Positions 1-7,266 of a stretch of DNA of 23,820 nucleotides are shown here, piece after piece (the stretch's first letter is position 1; each line of letters starts with the position of its first letter). The stretch lies in contig DBYJ01000058.1 of assembly GCA_002309805.1 (NCBI GenBank), positions 1-23,820 of the forward strand. The letters run 5' to 3'. The translations under genes and the position numbers were made by a program. Source of the stretch: Bacteroidales bacterium UBA1189 (GTDB lineage: Bacteria; Bacteroidota; Bacteroidia; Bacteroidales; Bacteroidaceae). The notes under the pieces were generated by a model that saw only the letters and a program-made list of their open reading frames with translations, ran no database searches and was not told where the DNA came from.

Positions 1-83
1 TATTTTGTTAGTTTGTTAGTTTCTCCCCCGAACCGGCAAGCCCCCACACTCCTCTCACTTATCCGACTTTTTCCCGCAAATCG

Positions 84-114
84 TTTCGTGATTCCCGAAA
101 AAACACTATATTTG
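84..114 (+). promoter_or_regulatory. Bacteroidetes-type promoter of the R-M operon
   Basis: TATATTTG at 107-114 matches the Bacteroidetes -7 consensus TAnnTTTG. TTTC at 84-87 is a near match to the -33 TTTG box, with 20-bp-class spacing (19 bases between). The expected transcript start is about 121, which rules out the longer reading frame beginning at 13 and supports the methylase start at 139. No other gene or element was seen in bases 1-83. Confidence 0.7.
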
Positions 115-138
115 CAGCCAGAAAAAAGAGCATACAAG

Positions 139-1113
139 ATGCCCCACACGGAACAACAATCCCAACACGCTGCAAAACCTTTCCTTAAATGGGCAGGGGG
201 CAAGAGTCAGTTGCTCGCACAGTTCGATCAGCACTTGCCTGAAAGCCTCGAGGAAAGGGACTTTACCTACATCGAGCCCTTCGTGGGCGGTGGAGCTATG
301 TTATTCCATATGCTGCAGAAGTTCCCCAATATCAAGCGTGTGGTTATCAACGACATCAATCCGCACTTGGCAACGGCATACCGCATTATCAAGGACCACC
401 CGAATGAACTGATAGAGCGGCTGTCTGTTCTGGAACAGATGTATTTCGGTCTTGAAGATGAGGAGGCAAAGAGGGTCTTTTTTCTTGGCGCAAGGGAAAT
501 TTTCAACGAGGAGAGGCTGGACGACATCGACCGAACGAAGTATCTTATTTTCTTGAATCGCACCTGCTTCAACGGCCTCTATCGTGTAAATGCAAGAGGA
601 AAATTCAACGTTCCGTTTGGACGTTACCTGCGCCCGACGATTTGCAATGCGGCAACGATCAAGGCAGATAGTGCAGCCCTGAACGGTGTGGACATCACGA
701 TTCTGAATGGAGACTTCACGCAGACTTTTGGCTACATGGGCAAGGGTTACAACTTCTTCTACTTTGACCCTCCCTATCGTCCGTTGAACGCCACATCGAG
801 TTTTAATTCATATGCCAAGGAGGATTTCAACGATGATGAGCAAATCCGGCTTCGCGATTTCTGCGTCCTGCTGAATGAACAGCTTGGCGTTAAATGGATG
901 TTGAGCAATGCCGACTGCTCGGCGAAGAATCCCAACGACACGTTTTTCGAGGATATATATGCAGATTTCCACATCAGTCGCGTGTATGCCTCGCGTGCCA
1001 TCAATGCCAACCCTGAAAAAAGAGGGAAACTTACAGAGTTGCTCATCAGCAACTATCTGCCCGAAAAATATGGCATTTATGCAGCAGAAGAAGAATTATC
1101 TTATATCAATTAA
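139..1113 (+). CDS. dpnM: Class D12 (Dam/DpnM-type) adenine-N6 DNA methyltransferase
   Basis: Predicted to methylate adenine at N6, most likely in GATC, protecting host DNA from the nuclease encoded next to it. The 324-aa product has the D12 layout: FLKWAGGK at residues 14-21 (AdoMet motif I), an EPFVGGGA block soon after, and the catalytic motif IV DPPY at 210-213. The start at 139 is chosen because the frame continues upstream to 13 but a promoter occupies 84-114, and the family begins shortly before the KWAGGK motif. It is followed after 18 bases by the nuclease gene and then by a DpnA-like methylase, the gene set of DpnII-type systems. Family assignment is firm; GATC specificity is inferred from family and partner. 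The gene itself contains two of the few GATC sites in the window (226 and 657). A solitary Dam is less likely given the neighbours. Confidence 0.9.
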   Translation: MPHTEQQSQHAAKPFLKWAGGKSQLLAQFDQHLPESLEERDFTYIEPFVGGGAMLFHMLQKFPNIKRVVINDINPHLATAYRIIKDHPNELIERLSVLEQMYFGLEDEEAKRVFFLGAREIFNEERLDDIDRTKYLIFLNRTCFNGLYRVNARGKFNVPFGRYLRPTICNAATIKADSAALNGVDITILNGDFTQTFGYMGKGYNFFYFDPPYRPLNATSSFNSYAKEDFNDDEQIRLRDFCVLLNEQLGVKWMLSNADCSAKNPNDTFFEDIYADFHISRVYASRAINANPEKRGKLTELLISNYLPEKYGIYAAEEELSYIN

Positions 1114-1131
1114 GCATTTTCATTTTTCATT

Positions 1132-1905
1132 ATGGCATCAGATAGATCTTGGAAAAAAATCTGGGAAGACAAAAAGTTAGACAAGCATGATTTCTCAATC
1201 GCCCCTGCTACAGTTACTGCTGAGGAAATAAAAAGAAGTTGTCAGGATTTCACAGAGACCAACGAGAAGGAGGTGCGTATTTTGTGCAAACAAGACACCC
1301 GTGAAAGCAGGCCTCAAGTATTCAAGGACAACGATGTTTTCCTCCTTCCAAAGAAAAACGGCTCATATTATATCATTAAGGGTGAAGGATATGTAGACGT
1401 TCCAGACATAAACTCGCCTGTAATAGATTATCACAGGCAATTGGACTTTGATTTAGAAAGTTCGAAAATAGGCGATTCTGAAATGCAGCATTTGGATTAT
1501 GCCTATGCCAACTCCCTGATAAGAACTTTCATGGAAGACCCTTCTCTTGTCTTGACAATACGCGGAAGAAAATACACGCCAAGATTTGTTTTTAGGGTCA
1601 ATGGCTTTAACATTGAGACTCAAAGTGTTCAGACTGAAGTGGACGCTGGATATGAGGGACGTGACAAGATAGTGTTGATAGAGGCCAAAAACTCCTCTGC
1701 AACAACTGAAATCATCAGACAACTCTATTACCCATTCAGACAATGGTCTGAAAACACGAACAAAGAAGTCATACCTGTGTTTTTTGAGAAAAGGATTGTA
1801 GACGGGGAAAACTTGTATTACATTTGGCAGTACAAGTTTGCAGATGTGAATAACTATAACAGTATTAGTTTAGTAAAGTCTGCAAGATTCCGTATCGTAG
1901 AATGA
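1132..1905 (+). CDS. Putative type II restriction endonuclease, PD-(D/E)XK type
   Basis: This 257-aa protein lies between two DpnII-type methylases, exactly where the endonuclease of such an operon belongs, so it is probably the cutting enzyme. It does not resemble DpnII as I know that sequence. The C-terminal half holds a plausible PD-(D/E)XK core: E169, D171, then D178 and E184-A-K186 separated by five residues and followed by a hydrophobic strand (IVLIEAKN). A Q/R-rich helix (EIIRQLYYPFRQW) comes next, as often seen after the core lysine. No HTH or membrane segment is evident. The gene is clearly more A+T-rich than the carbohydrate genes nearby, suggesting acquisition with the operon. Its stop overlaps the next start as ATGA, so the two are translationally coupled. 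The exact family, cut pattern and GATC specificity are unproven. Confidence 0.65.
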   Translation: MASDRSWKKIWEDKKLDKHDFSIAPATVTAEEIKRSCQDFTETNEKEVRILCKQDTRESRPQVFKDNDVFLLPKKNGSYYIIKGEGYVDVPDINSPVIDYHRQLDFDLESSKIGDSEMQHLDYAYANSLIRTFMEDPSLVLTIRGRKYTPRFVFRVNGFNIETQSVQTEVDAGYEGRDKIVLIEAKNSSATTEIIRQLYYPFRQWSENTNKEVIPVFFEKRIVDGENLYYIWQYKFADVNNYNSISLVKSARFRIVE

Positions 1906-2792
1906 TAAAGGCTTATTACAAATCCCCTTCGCACGACTTTAATCTGCTCAACGGCGACACCTTTGAGCTACTGCCTCAGTTTAACTTCAAGTTCGACATG
2001 GTGTTTGCCGACCCTCCCTATTTTCTGTCGAACGGAGGCATCAGCGTACAAAGCGGGAAGGTGGTTTGCGTGGACAAAGGCGATTGGGACAAAGGCAAAT
2101 CGACTGACGATATAGACGAATTCAACCGGACATGGATTTCGCTCTGTCGCGATAAGTTGAAGGACAACGGCACAATATGGATAAGCGGTACATATCATAA
2201 CATCTTTTCTGTGGCAAACGCCCTCACGTCGTTGGGCTTCAAGATTCTCAACGTCATCACCTGGGCAAAGACCAACCCGCCCCCCAATATCTCCTGCCGC
2301 TATTTCACCTACAGCACCGAGTTCATTATTTGGGCAAGGAAATCGAAAAAAGTCGCGCATTACTACAACTACGAGCTAATGAAACACGTGAACGGTGACA
2401 GGCAGATGACAGATGTCTGGCGCCTCCCTGCCATTGCCCCATGGGAAAAGAAGTGCGGCAAACATCCCACGCAAAAGCCGCTGAGCGTACTCACACGCAT
2501 CATACTTGCCTCGACGAAGCCAGGCGCATGGATTCTCGACCCCTTTGCCGGCAGCAGTACCACAGGCATAGCGGCAAATCTTCTCGGCAGGCGTTATCTC
2601 GGCATTGAGCGCGAGGAAGTGTTTGCTGCGATGAGCAAAGCACGACGTGAAGAAATAGAGAACATCAAAACCTTTGCAAAGTATCGCAAGAAGATTGCCG
2701 ATATCACTAAAACACAAGCCACCCAGGCAACCTTCCTTGTCTCCGAAGAGCCCTTAATCCCCCTCCCGTTTCTTTCGGACGATTCGGAATAG
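1902..2792 (+). CDS. dpnA: DpnA-like (beta-class) adenine-N6 DNA methyltransferase
   Basis: This is the second methylase of the R-M operon, 296 aa. Motif order is IV then I, as in the beta class: FADPPYFLSNGG with DPPY at residues 37-40, then a C-terminal AdoMet motif DPFAGSSTTG at 213-222. Stretches such as VDKGDWDKG, WISGTYHNI, SCRYFT and GKHPTQKP match what I recall of DpnA, the single-strand-capable GATC methylase of the Streptococcus DpnII system. Its role in that system is to methylate incoming single-stranded or poorly methylated GATC. The start codon overlaps the nuclease stop (ATGA at 1902-1905). About 20 residues at the C-terminus after the last motif are low-complexity (TQATQATFL). 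A GANTC-type beta methylase is the main alternative, made less likely by the D12 partner. Confidence 0.88.
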   Translation: MIKAYYKSPSHDFNLLNGDTFELLPQFNFKFDMVFADPPYFLSNGGISVQSGKVVCVDKGDWDKGKSTDDIDEFNRTWISLCRDKLKDNGTIWISGTYHNIFSVANALTSLGFKILNVITWAKTNPPPNISCRYFTYSTEFIIWARKSKKVAHYYNYELMKHVNGDRQMTDVWRLPAIAPWEKKCGKHPTQKPLSVLTRIILASTKPGAWILDPFAGSSTTGIAANLLGRRYLGIEREEVFAAMSKARREEIENIKTFAKYRKKIADITKTQATQATFLVSEEPLIPLPFLSDDSE

Positions 2793-2866
2793 AAGTGAGC
2801 CGTTTTCTCTCTCCTCTCCCAATCGGAAAAATGATACTATCGGAATATAAGGAGAAGAGAAATACA

Positions 2867-2953
2867 AATTGTTTCAGTTTTTCAGTTTTCAGTTTTCTTG
2901 CGAGCACTTACATTCTCGCGTGAGCTCCACCCAACAAGAGAAGGGGGTGGGGG
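2867..2953. repeat. Simple TTTCAG-type repeat plus a G-rich palindromic element
   Basis: In the convergent spacer 2793-2953, bases 2872-2898 are a run of imperfect TTTCAGTTTT units. Bases 2925-2953 hold a palindromic element with CCACCC at about 2927 and GGGTGG at about 2945, followed by further G's. The element ends exactly at the stop codon of the minus-strand LolA-like gene (TAG, 2954-2956). It is related in style to the GC-rich palindromes at 3861, 5964, 6427 and 13925 but is too diverged to group with confidence. No convincing U-tract terminator was seen here. Confidence 0.45.
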
Positions 2954-3580
2954 CTATCGTTTGTCGGTGATGGTGACGCCGGGGAAGTCGTCGGCGTTGA
3001 AGGTGACTTGCTTGTCGGTGACGCCGAAGTGGATGTCCTGCATGGTGATGGTGAGGCCTGACATCTTGGTGGTGAGGCTGACGGGGAGGTAGGTGCCCTT
3101 CGAGACGGCGATGGTAATCTTCTTGGGGGCGTCCCTGTCCTTGTTGGCCTTGGATTTCTTGCAGAGGAGTTCCCATGCCTTGTCGTTCTCTGAGTCGATG
3201 GTAACGTCGTAACCTTCGATGAGGCCGTCGAACATCTCCATGTCATTTTCACCCTCGCGCTTCTTGGAATCGGCCTTCTTGATTTCCACCTCGTTGTTCT
3301 TGGAGTTGTAGGTCCATTCGTTTTCGTTGTCCATCCAGACGATGACCTTCACGCCCTTCACCTCAGAGTCCATGCGCACCTTGTCGCCAAGGGTATAGGC
3401 GGTGCTCTTGATGGTGCCTATGACGGGTACTTTCACGATGTTGAGCATGGAGACTCCGTCGTTTTCGTACTTGTCTATCTCCGTTTCCATGCGCGAGACA
3501 ATCTCCCCGGCTGTTTGGGCGGAGGCAAATAATGAAAAATGAAGGATGAGCAGCGTGAAATAAAATGCCTTGTTCTTCAT
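2954..3580 (-). CDS. LolA-like outer-membrane lipoprotein carrier protein
   Basis: This 208-aa exported protein has an N-terminal signal peptide (hydrophobic LLILHFSLF, probable cleavage at ASA|Q near residue 21). The mature part starts AGEIVSRMETEIDKY and then runs as a series of beta strands, including VRMDSEVKGVKVIVWMDNENEWTYN, the pattern of the LolA/LolB fold used to bind lipid or lipoprotein acyl chains in the periplasm. Length is close to LolA (about 200 aa). In Bacteroidetes such proteins are often annotated as outer-membrane lipoprotein sorting proteins, but their ligands are rarely known. It starts 12 bases after the stop of the GH43 lipoprotein gene on the same strand, so the two are probably co-transcribed. 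The stop codon touches a palindromic repeat, so the original C-terminus may have been altered. Confidence 0.7.
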   Translation of the reverse strand: MKNKAFYFTLLILHFSLFASAQTAGEIVSRMETEIDKYENDGVSMLNIVKVPVIGTIKSTAYTLGDKVRMDSEVKGVKVIVWMDNENEWTYNSKNNEVEIKKADSKKREGENDMEMFDGLIEGYDVTIDSENDKAWELLCKKSKANKDRDAPKKITIAVSKGTYLPVSLTTKMSGLTITMQDIHFGVTDKQVTFNADDFPGVTITDKR

Positions 3581-3592
3581 GATTGCTGATGA

Positions 3593-4588
3593 CTATTGTT
3601 TATTATTTGTTTTTTCCAGTAACGTGTTGAGTATGGCCTTGCTGACGGGGAAGGCGGTGCCGTGACGGATGTCGCGGGGGAAGGCGGCAAGGCTGTCGAC
3701 GGACTGCCAGGTGTAGCCATTGTCGGTGCTGCGGCTGACGCCATAGCGGTGGTTCATGTAGCAGTCGTAATAGACGTAGAGGGTGTCGTGGACAAAGAGC
3801 GGCGCAGGTCCCTCGGCCCAGAACTTCCCGTGGATGGGGGCGCTGACGGGAGACCAAGAAGACCCACCCCCGCCTCCCGTGAGGGAGGGGCTGCGAGATA
3901 TTCTTATGTTCTTCTCGGGGGGATTGGGGTTCTCGTTCTTGATGGTCATGATGAGGCTGCCGTCAATAGGGCTGCGGACGATGGCGGCATCGATGGCGCT
4001 GAAGGACTGGTCGAAGAAGAGACGGGTGGGTGAAAACTGGCGGAAGTCGCGCGTGGTGGTGTAGTAGATGCGGTGGTTGAGCCCCTTCTCACGCTCGCTC
4101 TCGGCAACCTCGCTGTGGCGCCCGGGGATGGTGGTAGCCCAAAAGATGTAGAACAGGCCCGAGGGTTCGTCGTAGAAGAGTTCCGGTGCCCAGCTGTTGC
4201 GGGCGTCGGGCTCGTGCATCATTACGGGGATGGCCTGCTGCTCGCTCCAGTGGATGAGGTCGGGCGAGGAGGCATAGCCGATGATGCGGTCCCACCACGA
4301 GGAGGTCCACACCATGTGGAACGTGCCGTCAGGGCCCTGACAGATGGAGGGGTCGCGCATCAGACGGTCATCTCCAATGACGGGGGTGAGGAACGATGTG
4401 CCGTCAGGCTTCTCAAGGGCAGTCCAGGTGAGGCCGTCGTAGCTGTATGCCAGACGAAGGCCCGAGTTCTGGTCGGTGAAATACGAGAAGAGGTAGGCCG
4501 TATCGTCGGCGGTCTTCGTCTGGTTGCACGCGAGCAGCGCCACCCCGCAGAACAGGGCACAGGCAAGGAGGAATGGCGTATGTTTCAT
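3593..4588 (-). CDS. GH43-like beta-propeller glycosidase, lipoprotein
   Basis: A secreted glycoside hydrolase of the GH43 type, expected to remove arabinose or xylose residues from plant glycans. The 331-aa product begins with a lipoprotein signal peptide (lipobox LLAC, about residues 18-21), so it is probably anchored in the outer membrane. The GH43 catalytic triad can be placed: Asp in MRDPSI, Asp in SAIDAA and Glu in WAEGPAP. Propeller-blade repeats such as MVWTSSWWDRIIGYASSPDLIHW are visible. The start at 4588 is preferred over 4612 because a TAnnTTTG promoter box covers 4610-4617. A GC-rich palindrome is inserted in frame and adds SPSLTGGGGGSS between two blades, just before the catalytic Glu. 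It heads a two-gene unit with the LolA-like gene, divergent from uxuA. The GH43 subfamily and substrate are not resolved. Confidence 0.78.
   Translation of the reverse strand: MKHTPFLLACALFCGVALLACNQTKTADDTAYLFSYFTDQNSGLRLAYSYDGLTWTALEKPDGTSFLTPVIGDDRLMRDPSICQGPDGTFHMVWTSSWWDRIIGYASSPDLIHWSEQQAIPVMMHEPDARNSWAPELFYDEPSGLFYIFWATTIPGRHSEVAESEREKGLNHRIYYTTTRDFRQFSPTRLFFDQSFSAIDAAIVRSPIDGSLIMTIKNENPNPPEKNIRISRSPSLTGGGGGSSWSPVSAPIHGKFWAEGPAPLFVHDTLYVYYDCYMNHRYGVSRSTDNGYTWQSVDSLAAFPRDIRHGTAFPVSKAILNTLLEKTNNKQ
3861..3890 (-). repeat. GC-rich palindromic element, copy in GH43 gene
   Basis: On the minus strand this copy reads CCCCTCCCTCACGGGAGG, then GGGGGTGGGTC. The core CCTCCC-GTGA-GGGAGG is a perfect stem. 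It matches the copy at 6427-6461 with one three-base deletion and lies in frame, encoding SPSLTGGGGGSS in the glycosidase. Confidence 0.75.
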
Positions 4589-4609
4589 AGAAATATCGCT
4601 TTTTGCGGG

Positions 4610-4617
4610 CAAAGGTA
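4610..4617 (-). promoter_or_regulatory. Probable -7 box for the GH43/LolA-like unit
   Basis: On the minus strand this reads TACCTTTG, matching TAnnTTTG, 22 bases upstream of the start at 4588. The -33 box is weak (TTTC-like, near 4637-4641) and lies in an A-rich repeat of GAAGAAT/GAAAAAT units at 4620-4655. Confidence 0.5.
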
Positions 4618-4661
4618 GTGAAAAATGAAGAATGAAGAATGAAAAATGAAAAATAAAACCG

Positions 4662-4692
4662 TATCTTTAACCCCCTTCGGGGCTTTAAGATA
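4662..4692. repeat. Hairpin in the divergent GH43-uxuA spacer
   Basis: TATCTTTAA (4662-4670) pairs with TTTAAGATA (4684-4692), eight of nine positions, and CCCC (4671-4674) with GGGG (4679-4682) around a CTTC loop, with one bulged C. It lies between the two divergent promoters. It has no U tract on either side, so a terminator is unlikely; an operator or dispersed palindrome fits better. Confidence 0.4.
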
Positions 4693-4721
4693 GGCTGCGG
4701 CTCGGAAAAGCCAAAATAAAC

Positions 4722-4752
4722 TTGCATTTTCGCTCGCCTTGCACTATCTTTG
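4722..4752 (+). promoter_or_regulatory. Promoter of uxuA
   Basis: TTGC at 4722-4725 and TATCTTTG at 4745-4752 form a -33/-7 pair with 19 bases between. The start codon follows 33 bases later. The sequence around it (CTTGCATTTTCGCTCG, then CTTGCACTATCTTTG) is one I recall seeing before many unrelated genes in Bacteroides and Prevotella, so this may be a dispersed promoter-bearing repeat. Confidence 0.65.
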
Positions 4753-4785
4753 CCGGAAAAATAAGGAAAATAAAAACAGAAGACT

Positions 4786-5988
4786 ATGGAACTCACATGG
4801 CGTTGGTTCGGAAAGAAGGACAAGATTACGCTGCCGATGCTGCGACAGATAGGTGTGGAGGGTATTGTGACGGCGTTGCACGATGTGCCGCTGGGCGAGG
4901 TGTGGACGCGTGAGGCCATACGCGACTTGCGGGAGTACATCGAGTCGAACGGCCTGCGTTGGAGCGTGGTGGAGAGCCTGCCCGTCACAGAGACCATCAA
5001 ATATGGTGGCCCTGACCGTGACCAGCAGATAGAGACCTACAAGCAGAGCCTGCGCAATCTGGCTGCCGAGGGCATCACCACCGTCTGCTACAACTTCATG
5101 CCCGTGCTGGACTGGGCACGTACCGACCTCTATCACCCCAACCCCGACGGCACGTCGAACCTCTATTTCTCCTATGCCGAGTTTGCCTACTTCGACATCT
5201 ACATATTGAAAAGAAAAGGAGCCCGCGAGGAGTGGGCGGCATTCCATCTCTTCCCCGGGCGCGACGTGCTGGCAGAGGTGGAGGAACTGCGGCGCACGAT
5301 GACACCCGAGGGCGAGCATAGGCTGGTGGACAACATCATCGTGAAGACACAGGGCTTCGTCAGCGGCAACATCCGCGAGGACGATGAGCATCCCCTTGAA
5401 ATCTTCCGCAGCCTGCTGGCCCGCTACGAGGGCATAGGGCGTGATGAACTGCGCGAGAACATGCGCTACTTCCTCTCTGCTGTCATCCCCGTCTGCGAGG
5501 AGTGTGGCGTCAACCTCTGTGTCCATCCTGACGACCCTCCCATCCCTGTTCTGGGCCTGCCGCGCATTGTCCGTACGGACGAGGATATCGACTGGTTCCT
5601 GCATGCCGTTGACAACCCCCATAACGGACTGACCTTCTGTGCGGGAAGCCTTTCTGCCGGATTGCAGAACGACGTCACGGCGCTAGCCCGCAAGTATGCC
5701 TCGCGCACCCATTTCGTCCATCTGCGCTCGTGCCACATCTTCCCCAATGGCGACTTCACCGAAGCCAGCCACCTTGGCGGACGTGCCGACCTTGTGGAGC
5801 TTTGCCGCATCTTCGAGAGCACCAATCCCCGACTGCCCATGCGCGTCGACCACGGTAAGACGATGCTCGGCGACGAAGCCCGCGGCTACAATGCCGGCTA
5901 TTCGTTCCTCGGCCGTATGTTCGCCCTTGCCCAGATGCAGGGCGTGCTGGCAGCGATAAAGAAGACCCACCCCCAACCCCTCCCGTAA
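4786..5988 (+). CDS. uxuA: Mannonate dehydratase
   Basis: Converts D-mannonate to 2-keto-3-deoxy-D-gluconate in cytosolic glucuronate breakdown. The 400-aa product is close to the usual UxuA length (about 390-400) and carries the family's N-terminus (LTWRWFGKKDKITLPMLRQIGVEGIVTALHDVP), with later metal-site blocks around CEECGVNLCVHPDDPP, HFVHLRS and RVDHGKTM. The start at 4786 follows a good promoter. The last codons are not native: a GC-rich palindromic element begins at 5964, so the final residues (THPQPLP) and the TAA stop come from the repeat. The usual partner, the fructuronate reductase gene, lies about 400 bases downstream, separated by the DUF559 gene and a second, inverted copy of the repeat. 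Function is assigned with high confidence; whether the altered C-terminus matters is unknown. Confidence 0.93.
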   Translation: MELTWRWFGKKDKITLPMLRQIGVEGIVTALHDVPLGEVWTREAIRDLREYIESNGLRWSVVESLPVTETIKYGGPDRDQQIETYKQSLRNLAAEGITTVCYNFMPVLDWARTDLYHPNPDGTSNLYFSYAEFAYFDIYILKRKGAREEWAAFHLFPGRDVLAEVEELRRTMTPEGEHRLVDNIIVKTQGFVSGNIREDDEHPLEIFRSLLARYEGIGRDELRENMRYFLSAVIPVCEECGVNLCVHPDDPPIPVLGLPRIVRTDEDIDWFLHAVDNPHNGLTFCAGSLSAGLQNDVTALARKYASRTHFVHLRSCHIFPNGDFTEASHLGGRADLVELCRIFESTNPRLPMRVDHGKTMLGDEARGYNAGYSFLGRMFALAQMQGVLAAIKKTHPQPLP

Positions 5989-5998
5989 TGGAGGGGAG
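5964..5998 (+). repeat. 35-bp palindromic element, left copy flanking the DUF559 gene
   Basis: The element opens with GACCCACCCCC and closes with the stem-loop CCCCTCC-CGTAAT-GGAGGGG and AG. It is the inverted counterpart of 6427-6461, identical at 33 of 35 positions. It supplies the uxuA stop codon (TAA, 5986-5988). Confidence 0.88.
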
Positions 5999-6026
5999 TG
6001 GGTAAATCAAGTAAAATGCCTACCCG

Positions 6027-6404
6027 ATGATTGAGGATTTGAAATGGGCTTCACCTGACCGGTATGCAATACTGAAGGAGAATGCCCGTCAGAACAGGAA
6101 GAATCCTACGGATGCCGAGTTGGTCTTATGGAGAGAACTGAGGGACAATTCGCTCAATACAAAATTCTTGCGACAGTACATTATTGCAGATTATATTGTT
6201 GATTTCGTATCTTTGCAGAAAAAGATTATCATTGAAGTAGATGGAGAGTATCATTCGGAAAGGAGTCAACAGGAAAAAGACAATGGCAGGTCGGAAAGAC
6301 TGGAATCACTTGGGTTTAAGGTTCTTCGGTTTACTAATGATGAGGTACTCAATCAACTTGAAAATGTATTAATTACTATAAAAAATAATTGTCATGGAAA
6401 GTGA
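6027..6404 (+). CDS. DUF559 (Vsr-like) endonuclease-domain protein
   Basis: A 125-aa protein of the DUF559 family, a small single-domain group with the fold of very-short-patch-repair endonucleases (PD-(D/E)XK). Family marks are visible in order: RKNPTDAELVLWRELR (about 24-39), KFLRQYIIADYIVDFVS with the Asp at 59, and IIIEVDGEYH with E70, D72 and H76, followed by RSERLESLGFKVLRFTNDEV. All predicted active-site positions appear intact, so the gene is probably functional. It is complete and about the usual family length. Base composition (A+T-rich) differs sharply from uxuA and the SDR gene beside it, pointing to acquisition. Its stop overlaps the start of the SDR gene by 11 bases. It lies between inverted palindromic repeats. 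Cellular role is unknown; a nicking or repair activity acting on the repeats is a hypothesis only. Confidence 0.85.
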   Translation: MIEDLKWASPDRYAILKENARQNRKNPTDAELVLWRELRDNSLNTKFLRQYIIADYIVDFVSLQKKIIIEVDGEYHSERSQQEKDNGRSERLESLGFKVLRFTNDEVLNQLENVLITIKNNCHGK

Positions 6405-7266
6405 AAAAAACGCTATGCGCCAGCCTCTCCCCTCCATTACGGGAGGGGCCGGGGGTGGGTCTCTTTTTGACATTACAGGCCACGTGGTGGTGATTACGGG
6501 AGGTACAGGCGTGCTGGGACGCGCTATTGCCAAATACCTTGCTGCCGAGGGTGCCAAGGTGGTTATCCTGGGCCGTAAGGCTGAAGTAGGCGAGGCTATC
6601 GTCAGCGACATCCACGCGGCAGGGGGCGAGGCCCTGTTCCTCACTACCGATGTCCTCGATGCGGCCCGTGTGCAGCAGAACTGCGATGAGGTTATGGCGC
6701 GCTATGGCCGTGTTGATGCCCTGCTGAATGCCGCAGGCGGCAATATGCCCGGTGCTACCATCAGCCCCGATGGCACCTTCTTCGACTTAGACCCTGCGCA
6801 GTTCCGTACCGTCCTCGACCTGAACCTCACGGGCACCGTCATCCCCACGCAGGTGTTCCTCCGTCCGATGGCCGATGCAGGGCTTGGCGCTATTGTCAAC
6901 TTCTCGTCGATGGCAGCCTTCCGTCCTATGACGCGTGTCTGTGGCTATGCTGCTGCCAAGGCGGGCATCAGCAATTTCACGGCCTATATGGCTACGGAGT
7001 GCGCAAAGAAGTTCGGCGAGGGCATCCGCGTCAATGCCATTGCCCCCGGCTTCTTCCTCACGGAGCAGAACCGCACCCTCCTCACCAACCCCGACGGCTC
7101 GTACACCCAGCGCGGGCTCGACGTCATCCGCCAGACCCCCTTTGGCCGTATGGGGCAGCCTGATGAGCTTTGTGGCACCATCCACTACCTCATCGCCCCA
7201 GCCTCGCGTTTCGTCACCGGCACCGTGGCTGTCGTCGATGGCGGCTTCAATGCCTTTGCGATGTAG
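6394..7266 (+). CDS. uxuB: SDR-type fructuronate reductase (D-mannonate oxidoreductase)
   Basis: A 290-aa short-chain dehydrogenase/reductase with TGGTGVLG at residues 35-42 (nucleotide binding), NAAGG (NNAG motif), the serine region NFSSMAAF, and the catalytic Y185-AAA-K189. It is expected to reduce D-fructuronate to D-mannonate with NAD(P)H, supplying UxuA. The SDR form is the one used by Bacillus UxuB (YjmF) and, as I understand it, by many Bacteroidetes, rather than the long-chain E. coli enzyme. Context with uxuA supports this. The N-terminus is unusual: about 23 residues before the native LFDITGHVVVITGG start include QPLPSITGGAGGGS, encoded by a palindromic repeat at 6427-6461. Start could be 6394 (overlapping the DUF559 stop) or 6415; 6394 is given. 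The tail overlaps the convergent TIM-barrel gene by 20 bases. Another SDR substrate cannot be excluded. Confidence 0.82.
   Translation: MESEKNAMRQPLPSITGGAGGGSLFDITGHVVVITGGTGVLGRAIAKYLAAEGAKVVILGRKAEVGEAIVSDIHAAGGEALFLTTDVLDAARVQQNCDEVMARYGRVDALLNAAGGNMPGATISPDGTFFDLDPAQFRTVLDLNLTGTVIPTQVFLRPMADAGLGAIVNFSSMAAFRPMTRVCGYAAAKAGISNFTAYMATECAKKFGEGIRVNAIAPGFFLTEQNRTLLTNPDGSYTQRGLDVIRQTPFGRMGQPDELCGTIHYLIAPASRFVTGTVAVVDGGFNAFAM
6427..6461 (-). repeat. 35-bp palindromic element, right copy, in frame in the SDR gene
   Basis: An inverted copy of 5964-5998 (33/35 identical; the two differences are adjacent, GG for AA). Read on the plus strand it has the stem CCCCTCC-ATTACG-GGAGGGG and then GGGGGTGGGTC, encoding LPSITGGAGGGS at the start of the reductase. 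Confidence 0.88.

Larger units (their letters stand above)
5964..6461. mobile_element. Putative 498-bp inverted-repeat cassette carrying a DUF559 nuclease
   Basis: Near-identical 35-bp inverted repeats (5964-5998 and 6427-6461, 33/35 matches) enclose one gene for a DUF559/Vsr-like nuclease. The interior is much more A+T-rich than the genes on both sides. It sits between uxuA and the fructuronate reductase gene, which are normally adjacent, and changes the end of one and the beginning of the other. No transposase and no clear target-site duplication were seen, so mobility is an inference. Confidence 0.5.

Noticed and set aside
2800..2865. Possible terminator between the convergent R-M and LolA-like genes
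   Set aside because: TTTCTCTC-type and GAGAAGAGAAA strings could pair but only imperfectly, with a long loop and no U tract.
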